DNA from: Misgurnus anguillicaudatus
Taxonomy: Eukaryota > Chordata > Actinopteri > Cypriniformes > Cobitidae
Direction of reading: 5' to 3'
Assembly (NCBI RefSeq): GCF_027580225.2
Contig: NC_073361.2
Span: forward strand, 26,688,001 to 26,752,000
DNA length: 64,000 nucleotides
The position numbers were made by a program, and so were the translations under genes. Below the pieces are notes generated by a model. The model searched no databases and had not been told where the DNA came from. It saw nothing but the letters and a program-made list of their open reading frames with translations. The first letter of the stretch is position 1. Each line of letters begins with the position of its first letter. Positions 35,101 to 47,100 of the stretch are shown here, in pieces.

Positions 35101-38100
35101 CAGACTGTGGGTCGTAATCATCTTTAGAAGGAGAGAAGAGCAAGCGGACAGAGAGAAGAGTCGAGGAAGAGCGGAGATGAACAGATCATCCATAACGGAG
35201 GGTGGTTTCCCGCAGAATGGTGAAGTGGTCATGGATTCATGGATCGGGGCAGTTAATTGAGGGGATCCGAGGTTTGGTTCGATCAAATAAAAAACAGGGT
35301 GTGTTTGAAAGAAAAGGTATAAAAACAAACAAAAAAGATGGGGAAAGGGGGGAGAGAGTGTGTGTGTAAACAAAAATGAGGAAAGAAGAGGCAAATGCAG
35401 AATATAAATAAAGGAGGGACAAAAAATATAATACAGGTCAGTACACAGGAAATGCAGGAGTTTGGTATAAGAATGGCTGCTTTATGCATTACTACATTAT
35501 ATAAGCAAATAACTGTGCCAAATGTAGTTACCCAGTACCAGGGTAAGGATACATTCATAACCAAAATAAAGAGGAACATCTGATAATGAACAATGATTTG
35601 AAGATTAGCAGCGTTATGGAGTTTTAAAGAGGCATGCAGAAAGAGTTTAAAGATCAGAGGTTGAAAACATCACAGTTTCAAGAGATTCGTTCACAGTTGA
35701 AATGTGGAGGTGTGGACATGAAAAACAACATTTGAATGTTTTGGTGTGAACACAGAACATCACATTTGAGCTTACAGTGAACATTAAATATTTGTTGGTT
35801 TAATCAGATGGAAAGGGTGGCATCACATCCACCATTTATTAACTTTCAGAGATAGAGAGAGAGAAAGAGAGAGAGACTGAAAGGAGAGAAATGAGGAGCT
35901 CAGATGCAAAAGCCGCTAATCGCCACATTCGTCAAAATGGTATTAACTGATTGCTCATCAAATACTTTGGCTTCTTAATCCTGGCCTCAGGCAATTCAGA
36001 AATACTATTTGTTGTAAGAATCTGTTAAACCCTGAATTGAAGTTGTCTAAAGTGTACAGATGAAAACGGTTTGCAAAAATGATGGTGGATTACATTCAAA
36101 CTTGTGTCCCTTGTGAGTACTTGGACCTGAATACAACCCAAATGTGGCAGTCGCATGGATCACAGCGCCCCCCTAATGTGTGGTTCAGTTTCTTCATTTT
36201 TACATTCGGACTTTCATCATTTGCAATGTTTCTAGTTGCATCTTTAGTGATTTTGTAACCGTTTACTGTCTTGTCCAAATAAGTGGATTTTCTTTTTTGC
36301 CCAAAAAAGCTTGCATTTACTTACTGTGCGTTCACACCAAACGTGGAAGAGGTGGCAATCGTGAGTGATGTACATGTTAAGTCAAGCAAAGACGCGAAAT
36401 AGGCATCCTGGGGCGCGGTAAGTCTAAATGGTGCAGCGTGATTGTTGCAAAACGCACTGCGCGGATGGCGAGTTAAAATATCTGAACTTTGGCGGATATT
36501 CGCGCAGCGTTAACCAATCAAGAGCTTTCTCTAGTAGTGATTACAAGATGCGAGCAAAGTCGCAGAAGACCCTCCCATGAGGCGAATTTCCACGTGAATG
36601 TCTCAATGAACTAGAATTTCACGCGCAAATGAAACAAGTGAACTCAAAATGTTCAAGCGTCCATGTACGTGTGAATAGCGCATTTTTGCCGCGTCTGGTG
36701 TGAATGCACAGTTAGAAGGTTTGCAGCGAAAGACAGCCAAATTAGTCAAATACCAATGAAATTACAAAAGTGACATTTGTGAAAATAAGGCATTTCAGTT
36801 ACAAACCAATAACCTTTTCATTGCCATCAAAGTGAAATTACTGAACCTAAACATAAGTGCCTAATAACAAATGCTCACTTACAAAATGTCAGATGCACTT
36901 AGAGGGTTTTGCATCTGAACTCCTCAAATATTGTAAAAAAGGATGAGAAGTGAAAGCTTTATGGTGTACAAAATGGGTTTAAGAAAGTTGAGTTGTCACA
37001 AGGAAATGCCCAGGTCATATTTCACCTCATATAAAGTATATATTTTGTTAAAATGTACAAAAATGTTTTTATAGTAATATAACACCAATATTACGCAGTA
37101 TTTTCTGGCTTTATGCAATATAGTTTTTTTCCTTTTCAAAGTGGAATATGATCTGGATCTTTCTTCACACACTCTATAAATGTGTTTCCAGTTAAAGACT
37201 GAATCTTTAGGAATCTATAGTCCCTGCAACATTTACATGTACAGTACTGGGCAAAAGACGTAAGCCACCATATCCCAGAATTAGATTGGTTTTTGCAATA
37301 TTATAGTGATCATATATAATTGTTTCTCAGTCTCTTTAATAAAAATACATCCAGAATATACAGGAAATGTGTATATGGTATTAAAAACTGTATAAAAAAA
37401 TGTAAACTGATGTGTCAAGTTTTTATGGTAAACTCCTCTTTCACTTGAGCAATGGCAGGAAACTGCAGGACCTAAATGAAATTAAATCATAATTTGTAAT
37501 TTTAAAGAAATTAGTCTTTTTACTTCATTCTGCTCAAGCTGTGTTTAGTGCCAAGAGAGGTCACACTTAACACCAACGATGCCTAAAGAAGAAATTTAGT
37601 CCTGAAAATTATTTTTTTATACATATTTCCTGTATTTAAATAAAATAGATTGAAAAATAAATATGGATGGACATTAAAACTTCAAACACAACAATTCTGG
37701 TGGTGGTGGCCTAGGACTTTTGCACAGTACTGTAGTTCACATATATGGGGCACAGCATGATAAAACAGAACTACAAGACAAATGTGACAGATGATATTTA
37801 CAGTATACTGACCTCTTCATTTAAATTACTGACAAGCAGCACCCCGCTGGCCCCTGAATGACCAGACAAAGCGACTCTACCAGCTGCGGCTGCTGCAGCG
37901 GCGGCTGCGCTCAGCGGGCTCAGGGCTCCTGCAAACAGACACGCCGTCAGATCACACAACCTGCACCAAAACAACTTCTCAAGATTTGTATTTATATACT
38001 GTATATGCATTTTATCCAAAGAAACTTACAATGTATTAAGGCAAAGATCTTATTAGTTGATGCATAACCTGAGTGTCGAACCCCTGATCTTGGCATTGCT

Positions 38101-41100
38101 AGGTTCACTGTTTAAGCTACAGGAATGCTGTAGTTATAACGCATGGCACTGAAACAGCATAAAAATCATTGAATACCATGAATAGTAGCCTAAATTAGGG
38201 CCGGGCAGTATATCGAGTTTTGGTGATAAACTGCTTTGGTGATAACCAACAAGATAAGTTTCTAACAAACTGAATTGCTCAGTGGTAGAGCATTGCGTTA
38301 GCAGCACAAAGGTCAGGGGTTAAAACCTAGAAAACTCACATAAGCCCTTTTCACACAGACATTACGGACAATACGTGGAAAATGCATCTGAGATTTGTCC
38401 GGGATCATTTGATTTTTGGTTCATTCACACTGCCAATGATTTTCCAGAATCTGTGTGTGCATTCACGCGGATGCCGTAAACACAAGTGACGTGTTTAAAG
38501 ACCTCCATTTTAAAGAGCTGAATGAAATATTTTGTTGCGATGACTCGCGGGCATTTTTGTTTATTATAAGCTCATGTGAGTTTCAGCGCGGATAGTGACG
38601 AGCTCCCTGATCTCTGCTTCAGTCCAGTTTGCAGACATTTCTCGTTGTGAATAGGGCTGGATATAAATGCAGATGTTCCAGATTGATTCGATTTCGATTC
38701 AAAAGCTATCAAAACTATTCAATTTCGATTCTTGGGTCGATTCTTAATTCAACTCAATAAATATAGATTATATAGAATATTATATTATATTAGAATATAT
38801 TAGAATATAGACTGAATAAATGAATGACAGGCTCGCCTCTCGCTCCTTGGTAACATCGCGCAAGGCAAAAAAGAGGGCGACATCTAGTGGAGAAGACTAG
38901 AAATTAGATTAACGTTAATCTTATGTTCAATGTTTACGGAAATAAATATGGGGGAAAAAACGATTCGTGGCCTTTGAGAATCGATTTTTCGAATCGTTTC
39001 GACCACGTAAAAAAACGATTAAACGATTAAAAAAAATTTTTTTTTTTGCCCAGTCCTACTTGTGAATGTTAATCTGCATGTAAATCCCTCATTTTAAAGA
39101 GCTGAACCATAACTTCATTGTTGCGATGACACATGCGTGTCCTCACTAAGGAACGCCCCTCACGGCATTGTTTTTGCGTCTTGTTCACACAGAAGGATTA
39201 TGGGAGCGATCCCAGAACATATACGGGACGTGTTTGCGTTCACAAAGAAGCCTGTCTGCCAATTTTATGGGTATTTTTTGGGACAAAAGTGCTGTGTGAA
39301 TGAGGTTATACTGATAAAAATTGTATACCTTCTGTAAGTCGCTTTGGATAAAAGCATATGCATAAATGTAAATATAACAAATGAATTGATCTATGACACC
39401 AAAAAAGACTTCAGTTTGGGATAACTTGTTTAGAGACCTTAATAATCCCTAACTTAACAAAAAGAGCTAATAGTAAAGTAGGCAGAAACAACGTCACTCA
39501 AACACAAAACACAGTGACATCAACAAAACCAGAAGCGTTTTAGAAGAAAATACAACAGAAAAGGGCCAAACAAACCTGCTGAAACCCAGGAGCTCTGGTT
39601 AACATTAAGCACGGGTAGTTAATTTCCATTGGTACAACAGAGCACATAATTGCTAAATCTGTTTGGTGAAAAATGAGATGTCCCCAATCAGCCCATGTCT
39701 GTTTCAGCAGCGATAGCCAATAACAGCTGAAGTACACATTACTTCTTTATCCTGATGCGAGCGGGAGCAGGTTAGATGACGTGGGATTTTAAAACCTAAT
39801 AATTTTAATCCTTATATCAATAAAATACCTGCTTGATTACGTAGCAGGGGAAATGTCAAATTGCATTTTAAATTAAGAGGCCTTATGAGCAGATCTCCGA
39901 GAAAAGGTCAGCGAAGGCACTCGGAGACGCGGGCCTATGTGACATTTTACAGTACTTAAGAGACATTCCAATTATATTCTGTCTTTTATAAACACAGCTT
40001 TCTATTTTCATTTTCGTACCGTGTGTGAGAATCAATGACGCTGATTAAACTACTGTCCTTGTTTAGTGGCACTCAAAACAATCACAATGACGATGAGCAA
40101 AAACAAAACAAGCAGAAACGGATGACACAAAATAGATAGAAAGAGTGAGATACCTGGGATCTTACCGAGCAGGGAGCTGGAGTCTTTACCCAAAACAGTG
40201 GCCACAGAAAGATCCACAGCGGGCTGCCCGTCTCCAGCAGGAAGCTCTGGCCTGGTGTAGTCTCTGCTCTTGTCATTGTTGTACTTCACATTCAGATTGA
40301 CGAGTTTTGAGTAGTCTATGCGAAGGGTACAGCAGGCATTGTATATATTCTGACCATCTAGAGCCTAGAAAAAAGACAGAGAGATAGAAAGATAGCAAGA
40401 TAGATAGATAGATAGATAGAGAAGAACGTGGCATCTTTGCCCAAAGTATACTTCAGGTTTTACATATACGCTGGCCGCTGAGTGTTTACTCGCTGTGGTC
40501 TTATGTATATTTTATGGCTGTACACATACGGTAATGTATCCATAAAAAGCGAAGTATACTTCGGACTTGAAAAGATGGCGCTACGAATAACCCACCACTT
40601 TAGCTTGTTGTGCAGTGGCTGGATCATTGAACTGCAACAGGGCCTGAAATTGATTGTTCTTGGTAAACGTGATGATTTTCATGACGGTGCCGAACTTTGA
40701 AAAGATCTATTGACAGAGAAAGCAGAGCATTGAGGAGCTATCAACAGAGGAAAAAAGACATTCAAGAATTAACACAACAGATCAACAAGACGTCATCCAA
40801 TAGTAAAGCTTGAATTTAAGTGTAAAGCTATGTAGTGTCCCCCACCTGCTGTAACACATCAAGGGTGACGGGGTAAAACATGTTATCGATGATTATCCTC
40901 AGTACTGGACTGGTGGGTGAACCTCCACCATCACTAGAGTTGGACCCTGACGTGGAAGTCCCACCTGACTGGAAAAACAAGTTGGGTTATAAAACAGGGT
41001 TATACTAAATAGACCCTCATGGCCTATTTAGTTAGAAAACAACGTTACCTGGTTTGAATTGTCGGTTTTGAGTTCTTTGTGATTGGAGTACTGGATATAT

Positions 41101-44100
41101 ACAGGCATGCTGCGGACGTGAGGCGTGACAGCGGAATAATAATTGACCATCGTCATGGCAGCTTCCTCCGTGCTCAGCTCCAAAAACGCCTGAAGATTAA
41201 GACAACGTGCGAGACATTAACACAAATTTAAATTGTCTCTCATGACACACCGAATTAGGGTCGGGTACAGGATCACGCACCTGGTTTTTGCCTTTTAGCG
41301 TGAGGATATTGGTGACCTTTCCGAAAGGAAGCCCCAGGGCGATGATCTCGGTTTCTGAGACATCGTTGGGTAGCTTTCTGATGTGAAGAACGCGAGATGG
41401 TGGAGAACTGCCGACTCTGTCTTCGACACGAAGCTTTTTGCTGTCGCTGCCGTTGGATGTTGCATCTGGGAAAGGGATTTTATAAAAACATTACAGAGGA
41501 ACACAAAGGGATTCCTAGAGGCGAACTTAAACCTTAATACCAACATAATACTGCAAAGACTGTGATACTGGCAAAAAACATAAATAAAAACAATAAAAAC
41601 TAAAAAATTGGTCTAAAGATGGGTAAGGAGGGCTTAAGAATGTTGCTATGGATGTGATATTTTTAGTCAAAAAATTAAAATATAAGCTTAATTTCTCAGA
41701 AAATTTATTTATTACCAATATATTGAACCATACGTTTATATACCATCCGAGTCTAGACATCAGAATATTTTAGATAAGGGAAATATGTGTGTTATAAATG
41801 TGACAAGTTTTGGTAGACAATATACTTTGTACATTTTAATTTACAGAATTCCTACAAACCAGAAGAAATAATATCCAACAAATGGAGAAGTGACAAACAA
41901 TATTTATTTCATTTTAATTTTTTGACGCATTTATGATGAAGAAACATTATGGATGTGACATTTCTCTGTTATGGATGTGACGATACTGAAAGTTGCACTT
42001 ACCTAACTATGGAAAATTATTTGAAATTTTTTTTGAAAACTTTAACAGAGACCTTGCATTGGTATTTCACCCACCAAATATTGACATCTAAGATATCAAT
42101 ACAGTTAATAGGGCTGTCACAATGATTAAATAATCTCATCGCGATTGATTTCGGATCACCGCAATGATTGCACATTTCTCTAAAAAACACAAGGGGGAGC
42201 TACAGCGCCTGTATAAACGAGACAGTATCACAGGGCTATTCAAATCTTACCCTGGAGGGCCGGAGCACTGCATAGTTTAGCTCCAACCCTGATCAAACAC
42301 ACCTGATTAAGCTAATCAAGGTCTTCATGATCACTAGACAATAAAAGGTGGGTATGTTTGATTAGGGTTGGAGCTAAACTCTGTAGTGCTCTGGCCCTCC
42401 AAGGTAAGATTTGAATAGCACTGCTGTATCAGATGGTGCTCCTTAACTTACAATGTAATGCGATACATTGCAAAGCCATTTAATACAGTAGAAACAACAG
42501 CATTTAAAGAAATGCTGCAAAACTTTGATAGGCAGTATGAACGGGTTAAACATACATTTCCAAAACAGCAATTCCAAATTTAGGGAAGTGAAAGATGCTA
42601 TTCTTAAGAATCTGTAATGCTGCGTTCACACCAGCCGCGGTAGAGGCGTCAAGTGCAAGTGATTTCAATGTTATGTCAACGTAAAGACGCGCGTCTGGAG
42701 GTCTCGCGGCGCGAATGAGGCATTTAGCGCAGCGCGGTACACGTGATTCCGCCTCATTGGCGCATCTAGTTCCCGGGAATGCCACGGGAAACGCGAGAGT
42801 TGAAAAATCGGAACTTTGGCGGAAAAACGCGCCACATTAACCAATCAGGAGCTTGCTTTAGTAGTAACGTGATTACAGTAAGCGAGCGGAGTCGCAGAAG
42901 CCCCTACCATGAGGCGAATTTCCACGTGAATGTCTCAATTACTAGAATTTTACGCGCAAATGAAGCAAGTGCACTCAAAATGTTCAAGCGTCCAACTACG
43001 CACGGTAGACACGAATTTGACTCTCAAACGCGTCTGGTGTGAACCCACGGTAAGGAATTGATTTTTTGCAGCCACTACAGACATGTGGTCCAGTATTAAT
43101 ACGACCTTAGTAGGACTTGCTACATATTTATTATTTAAGGCCTGTTCTGGTATAGTCAAGTTTATTTTGATTGCATTTTTATTTTCTGTCATTTTTTTTA
43201 GACACTTTATTGTGTTGAAAGATATATTCATTAAATAATTACTTTTAAAGGAACACTATGTAAGAAATTTATATCAAATTAATCATAAAATGGCCCTGAT
43301 ATGTCACTAGACATTAAGAAATCCTTTTCATTTCAAATACTTATATCACTGACAACAGTGGTCCGGCCAGGATATTGTCATTTAAAAAGTGGAGTTGCAG
43401 CCCTCAACTGATGTTTATGTTTATGTTGTCATGTTGTGTATTGGCCACCAGTTGTGTGATTGCAGTACCAGTTTTAGCCACAAGTTTTGTGATTGCAGTA
43501 CCAGTTTTGGCCACAATCCTACATACCGTTCCTTTAAAGATGAGTATTAATATTTACTGCCAGGTAAACCCTACAAAAGATTTAATTTAAATAATCACAA
43601 TGATGTGTAAGAATTATTTCATGAACAAAAAAATTACAATTAAATGTCAAAACCCTAAAACAGGCAATTAATCGTCACAATTTATTAGACAATTAACCGT
43701 CAGCCAAATTTCATAACCGTGACAGCCCTAACGGTTAAAAACATTCAGTAAAAGCTTTGACATTTGCATGGAAAGCATACATCTACTTTGTTTAAAAAGA
43801 CCTATTAAGATAATTTCTTAAAGGAACCCTTGAAACTATTGGTGGAGACGGTTGGATAAGTTGCACATAAGCACTGGGTTGCGTGGGGGTTTATGGAGGT
43901 TTTGGACTCACCACTGATGCCGCTCAACCCCGAACTGGAGCTGTTATACATGCTGCCGGACAGAAGCTCATCTGATCCTCTCTGTGGAGACGAACAAAGA
44001 GACCATGAAAGATGCAATACTGCCCTCCAATAAAGATGTTACCCCTTCAACCAAACAATGATATACAGCTCTCTGCAGACAGCTTAAAGAATCAAAGCGC

Positions 44101-47100
44101 ATAAAACGCACAACCACACGGCCCTTTCTTTCACCGTTATTTTTCTCGATTGTTTCTTTAATCTTGTTGAGTCTAAGATGTCAGACGCTGTCATCTCGTT
44201 CAGTGATGCCCACGTTCCCCGAAGGGCCCTGGCAGACTGTTGGGGCAATCGGGCCGCCAGTCGAAGTGCAGCTAAAAGTGACAAATGAGATGGCAGGCAA
44301 ATGGCAAGGCAAACCTTTTTAATAGGACGGTGTGTGCCACAAAAATTCTGCCGAATTGTTCTTTATGGACGGCGCTTTTACGGCGCCAATAAACTCAAAG
44401 TTGAACTAGCCTTCTGGTCATCTAGGCAAACAAAAAATAAAGGAAATGGAAACTTGAAGAATGCAGAGGCCTTAACAGACAAGTCCCAGCATCAAAACCC
44501 ATTACAAAAGGAAAGGGAAAAACTCAAAAACATCAAATTTATCGCAACAAGATTAAATGCTTCTTTTTTGACCCCGTTTCCCAGAAAGGCCAGTTAACGT
44601 TGTTTCCCGAGGAGGAAAATTCTGTTGTTGAAGAACAAACCGAGTTAAAAGGCCTGTGTTCAGAAGGCATCTTTGAAAAAGAACAAGTTCTTTTCTAACT
44701 ATCCCAGACATAAACTGCCCCCATTCAATTACTACCACCCTAATTTTATGAAAAGCGGAGATAGAGACCTATAACAGCCCTGTATCTAACATATAGGGGA
44801 CAATTCTACATTTCCTCACAACACTTATTTCAATGACAAAGAATCAGCAACATAATATCCGAAAATACACTTAAATGGGATGGCAATTCTTTGTCTATTC
44901 TGAAACAAATTATGTTCGCATTACCCAGGGCTTTTTGTCTTTTTCTTGGGGCCTTGACGGCACAAAATACTTAAATAAGTAAAAAAAGACAATGAATGCT
45001 AAACCCTATGACGACAAATTATGTTCCTGACAACAAGCCTACAAAGTACATATTGTACATTTAAAACGAGGTGACAAAAGTGGCTAAGGAAACGCGTAAC
45101 CTACATCTAACACATCTGCCAACACAGTGACAAAGAAAAACAAATGTGAGACCCTGGACCACAAAACCAGTCACACCTGTCAATTGGTGTATGGTTTGTT
45201 AGGATAGGACAATATCTGGCCAAGATACAACTATTTGAAAATCTGGAATCTGAGGGTGCAAAAAACGAAATATTGAGAAGTTGCCTTTAAAGTCCAAATG
45301 AAGTCCAACACATATTACTAATGAAAAATACATTTTGTATATACTTACTTATGGTAGGAAATTTATAATCTTTGCTTAATATCTTAATGACTTTTGGCAT
45401 AAAATACAGTAATTTTGACCTATACAATGTCTTGTTGGCTATTGCTACAAAATATACTAGTGCGACTGGTTTTGTGGGCGATGGTCACATATGCATAAAT
45501 CAAAAGACTAAACATATATAAAAATTCTGTTTGATGTCAGCATTAAAGTTACCATCCAACAGCATTCCTTTAGCTTTCAGTGATGTTTGGTCAACATTAA
45601 AAAACAAACCAGAGCTTAACAATAAGGATTTTAGTACTCTAACGCCAAAATTTCGGAAACAGTTTTATGATATACATTTATACACTGTGGCACGAACACA
45701 ATAACAATTCCAATTGTTGCTAATATGCAAGTGTTTTTCAACCCATCCTAACAAATGCTAACAAGATTTTAAAAAGTCTTTTAAAATTTCAACAAAACCT
45801 CAAATCTAGAAAGGGGTTCGCCTCAGTGGCCACACTAGTACACCAGCCAAACGTTTAAATTTAGCTATTAAATACATTTGTAAATAAAAAAAATAGGGCT
45901 GCACGATAGATCACATGCAATTGTCATGCGCATCTCATCAGTAAAGCCGATTCCTTGATTAGTAGTAAATCGCATCACCTGCTTTCAGATGAAGTGGCAA
46001 TTACTACACAAAGTCGTAGTTATGGCCGCTCCATCTGAAAGCAGGTGATGGCGATTTACAGGACAATTGCAGGCGATTTATTGTGCAGCCCTAATAAAAA
46101 TGAATTAGCGATAACTAATGCTGGGCAATATTGACCAAATGTCATCACTTAACAAACTCTGCTTATGCATGCATTTATAGTGACGTATGCTGTACCATAC
46201 CGTGTTGCTTTTGTAAGACGGCTGAAGCACTGCAACATCCATCATGAGATTACTACCGTATATCCATCGGACTACATAATCATAAAAACCCAAGAAAATG
46301 AAATACAGTGCTCACCTTTACGCCAACTGCAATATCACCAATGCTGTTGAAACAAAAAGGGATATAAACAGTCAAACAGATTTTCAGATTCGGTCAGACA
46401 GAAATTTACATCCAATAATAAAAATAAAAAAGCAGAGCAACAAATCCTGCAGAAATCAGCAGTAACAACATAAACAAGCGGCTGTCGCGGTCCGCACATA
46501 ACTTCCGGTAAACTCCGCTAATTATAAATAACAACAAAGTACTTTAAATGTAGTTGATTTATATAACAAGCAAAAAACAACACATAGATTACCTAGGAAA
46601 CCAAAACATTTGTTATTTTCGACGAGGCATTTGTTCAAGAGATCAATTTAGTAACTAGTCAGACCATTGAAAAAAGGAACCGGAAGTAAAGTTCGGATCC
46701 AGAGGTGTATCACGTGCGTCCGATGAAACCATCTATATAATGCCCAAAAACGATGTATAGGTAGGAAGCTTAAGCCCGGGAAGGAGCTAAGAATAGTCTA
46801 TTTTACACAGAACGTACACGCATGGTCAACCACACAGCCAAGTTGTTTATTTGTCTCGTACATCTAAACAGACGTTCAACGCATGCGCATTGCGACAAAA
46901 TGCAATGCATCTCCAAGGCTACATTATACTACATTCTCCTGCAGACGCATGCGCTATTATACATACAATGTATGTGGGGTTTCAAAAATCCGGCGGTGCA
47001 CATACAGTAAGCTCGCCCTTATCCGATGACGAAAACTGCGTCATGCGCACTGTAAACAAACCCAGCGTTAAAAAAAATAGACCATATTTTACCCTTTAGC

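Larger units (their letters stand above)
38272..39375 (+). mobile_element. SINE split by a nested insertion
   Basis: The tRNA-like head GCTCAGTGGTAGAGCATTGC ... CACAAAGGTCAGGGGTT is at 38277-38342. The matching tail TACTGATAAAAATTGTATAC, TGTAAGTCGCTTTGGATAAA is at 39309-39375. The 0.96 kb between them is a TIR element containing a hAT, so one SINE was cut by the insertion. Confidence 0.8.
42109..43730. mobile_element. hAT element, TAGGGCTGTCAC, in ptbp2 intron 3 (host of three inserts)
   Basis: The ends TAGGGCTGTCACAATGATTA and ATAACCGTGACAGCCCTA are inverted; flanks ACAGTTAA (42101-42108) and ACGGTTAA (43731-43738) agree at 7 of 8. The inserts at 42236-42419, 42618-43050 and 43243-43540 account for more than half of the 1622 bp. 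Confidence 0.85.

Noticed and set aside
41295..41546. 83-codon minus-strand frame over ptbp2 exon 4
   Set aside because: It is in a different frame from the RRM1 coding sequence and is a shadow of the exon.
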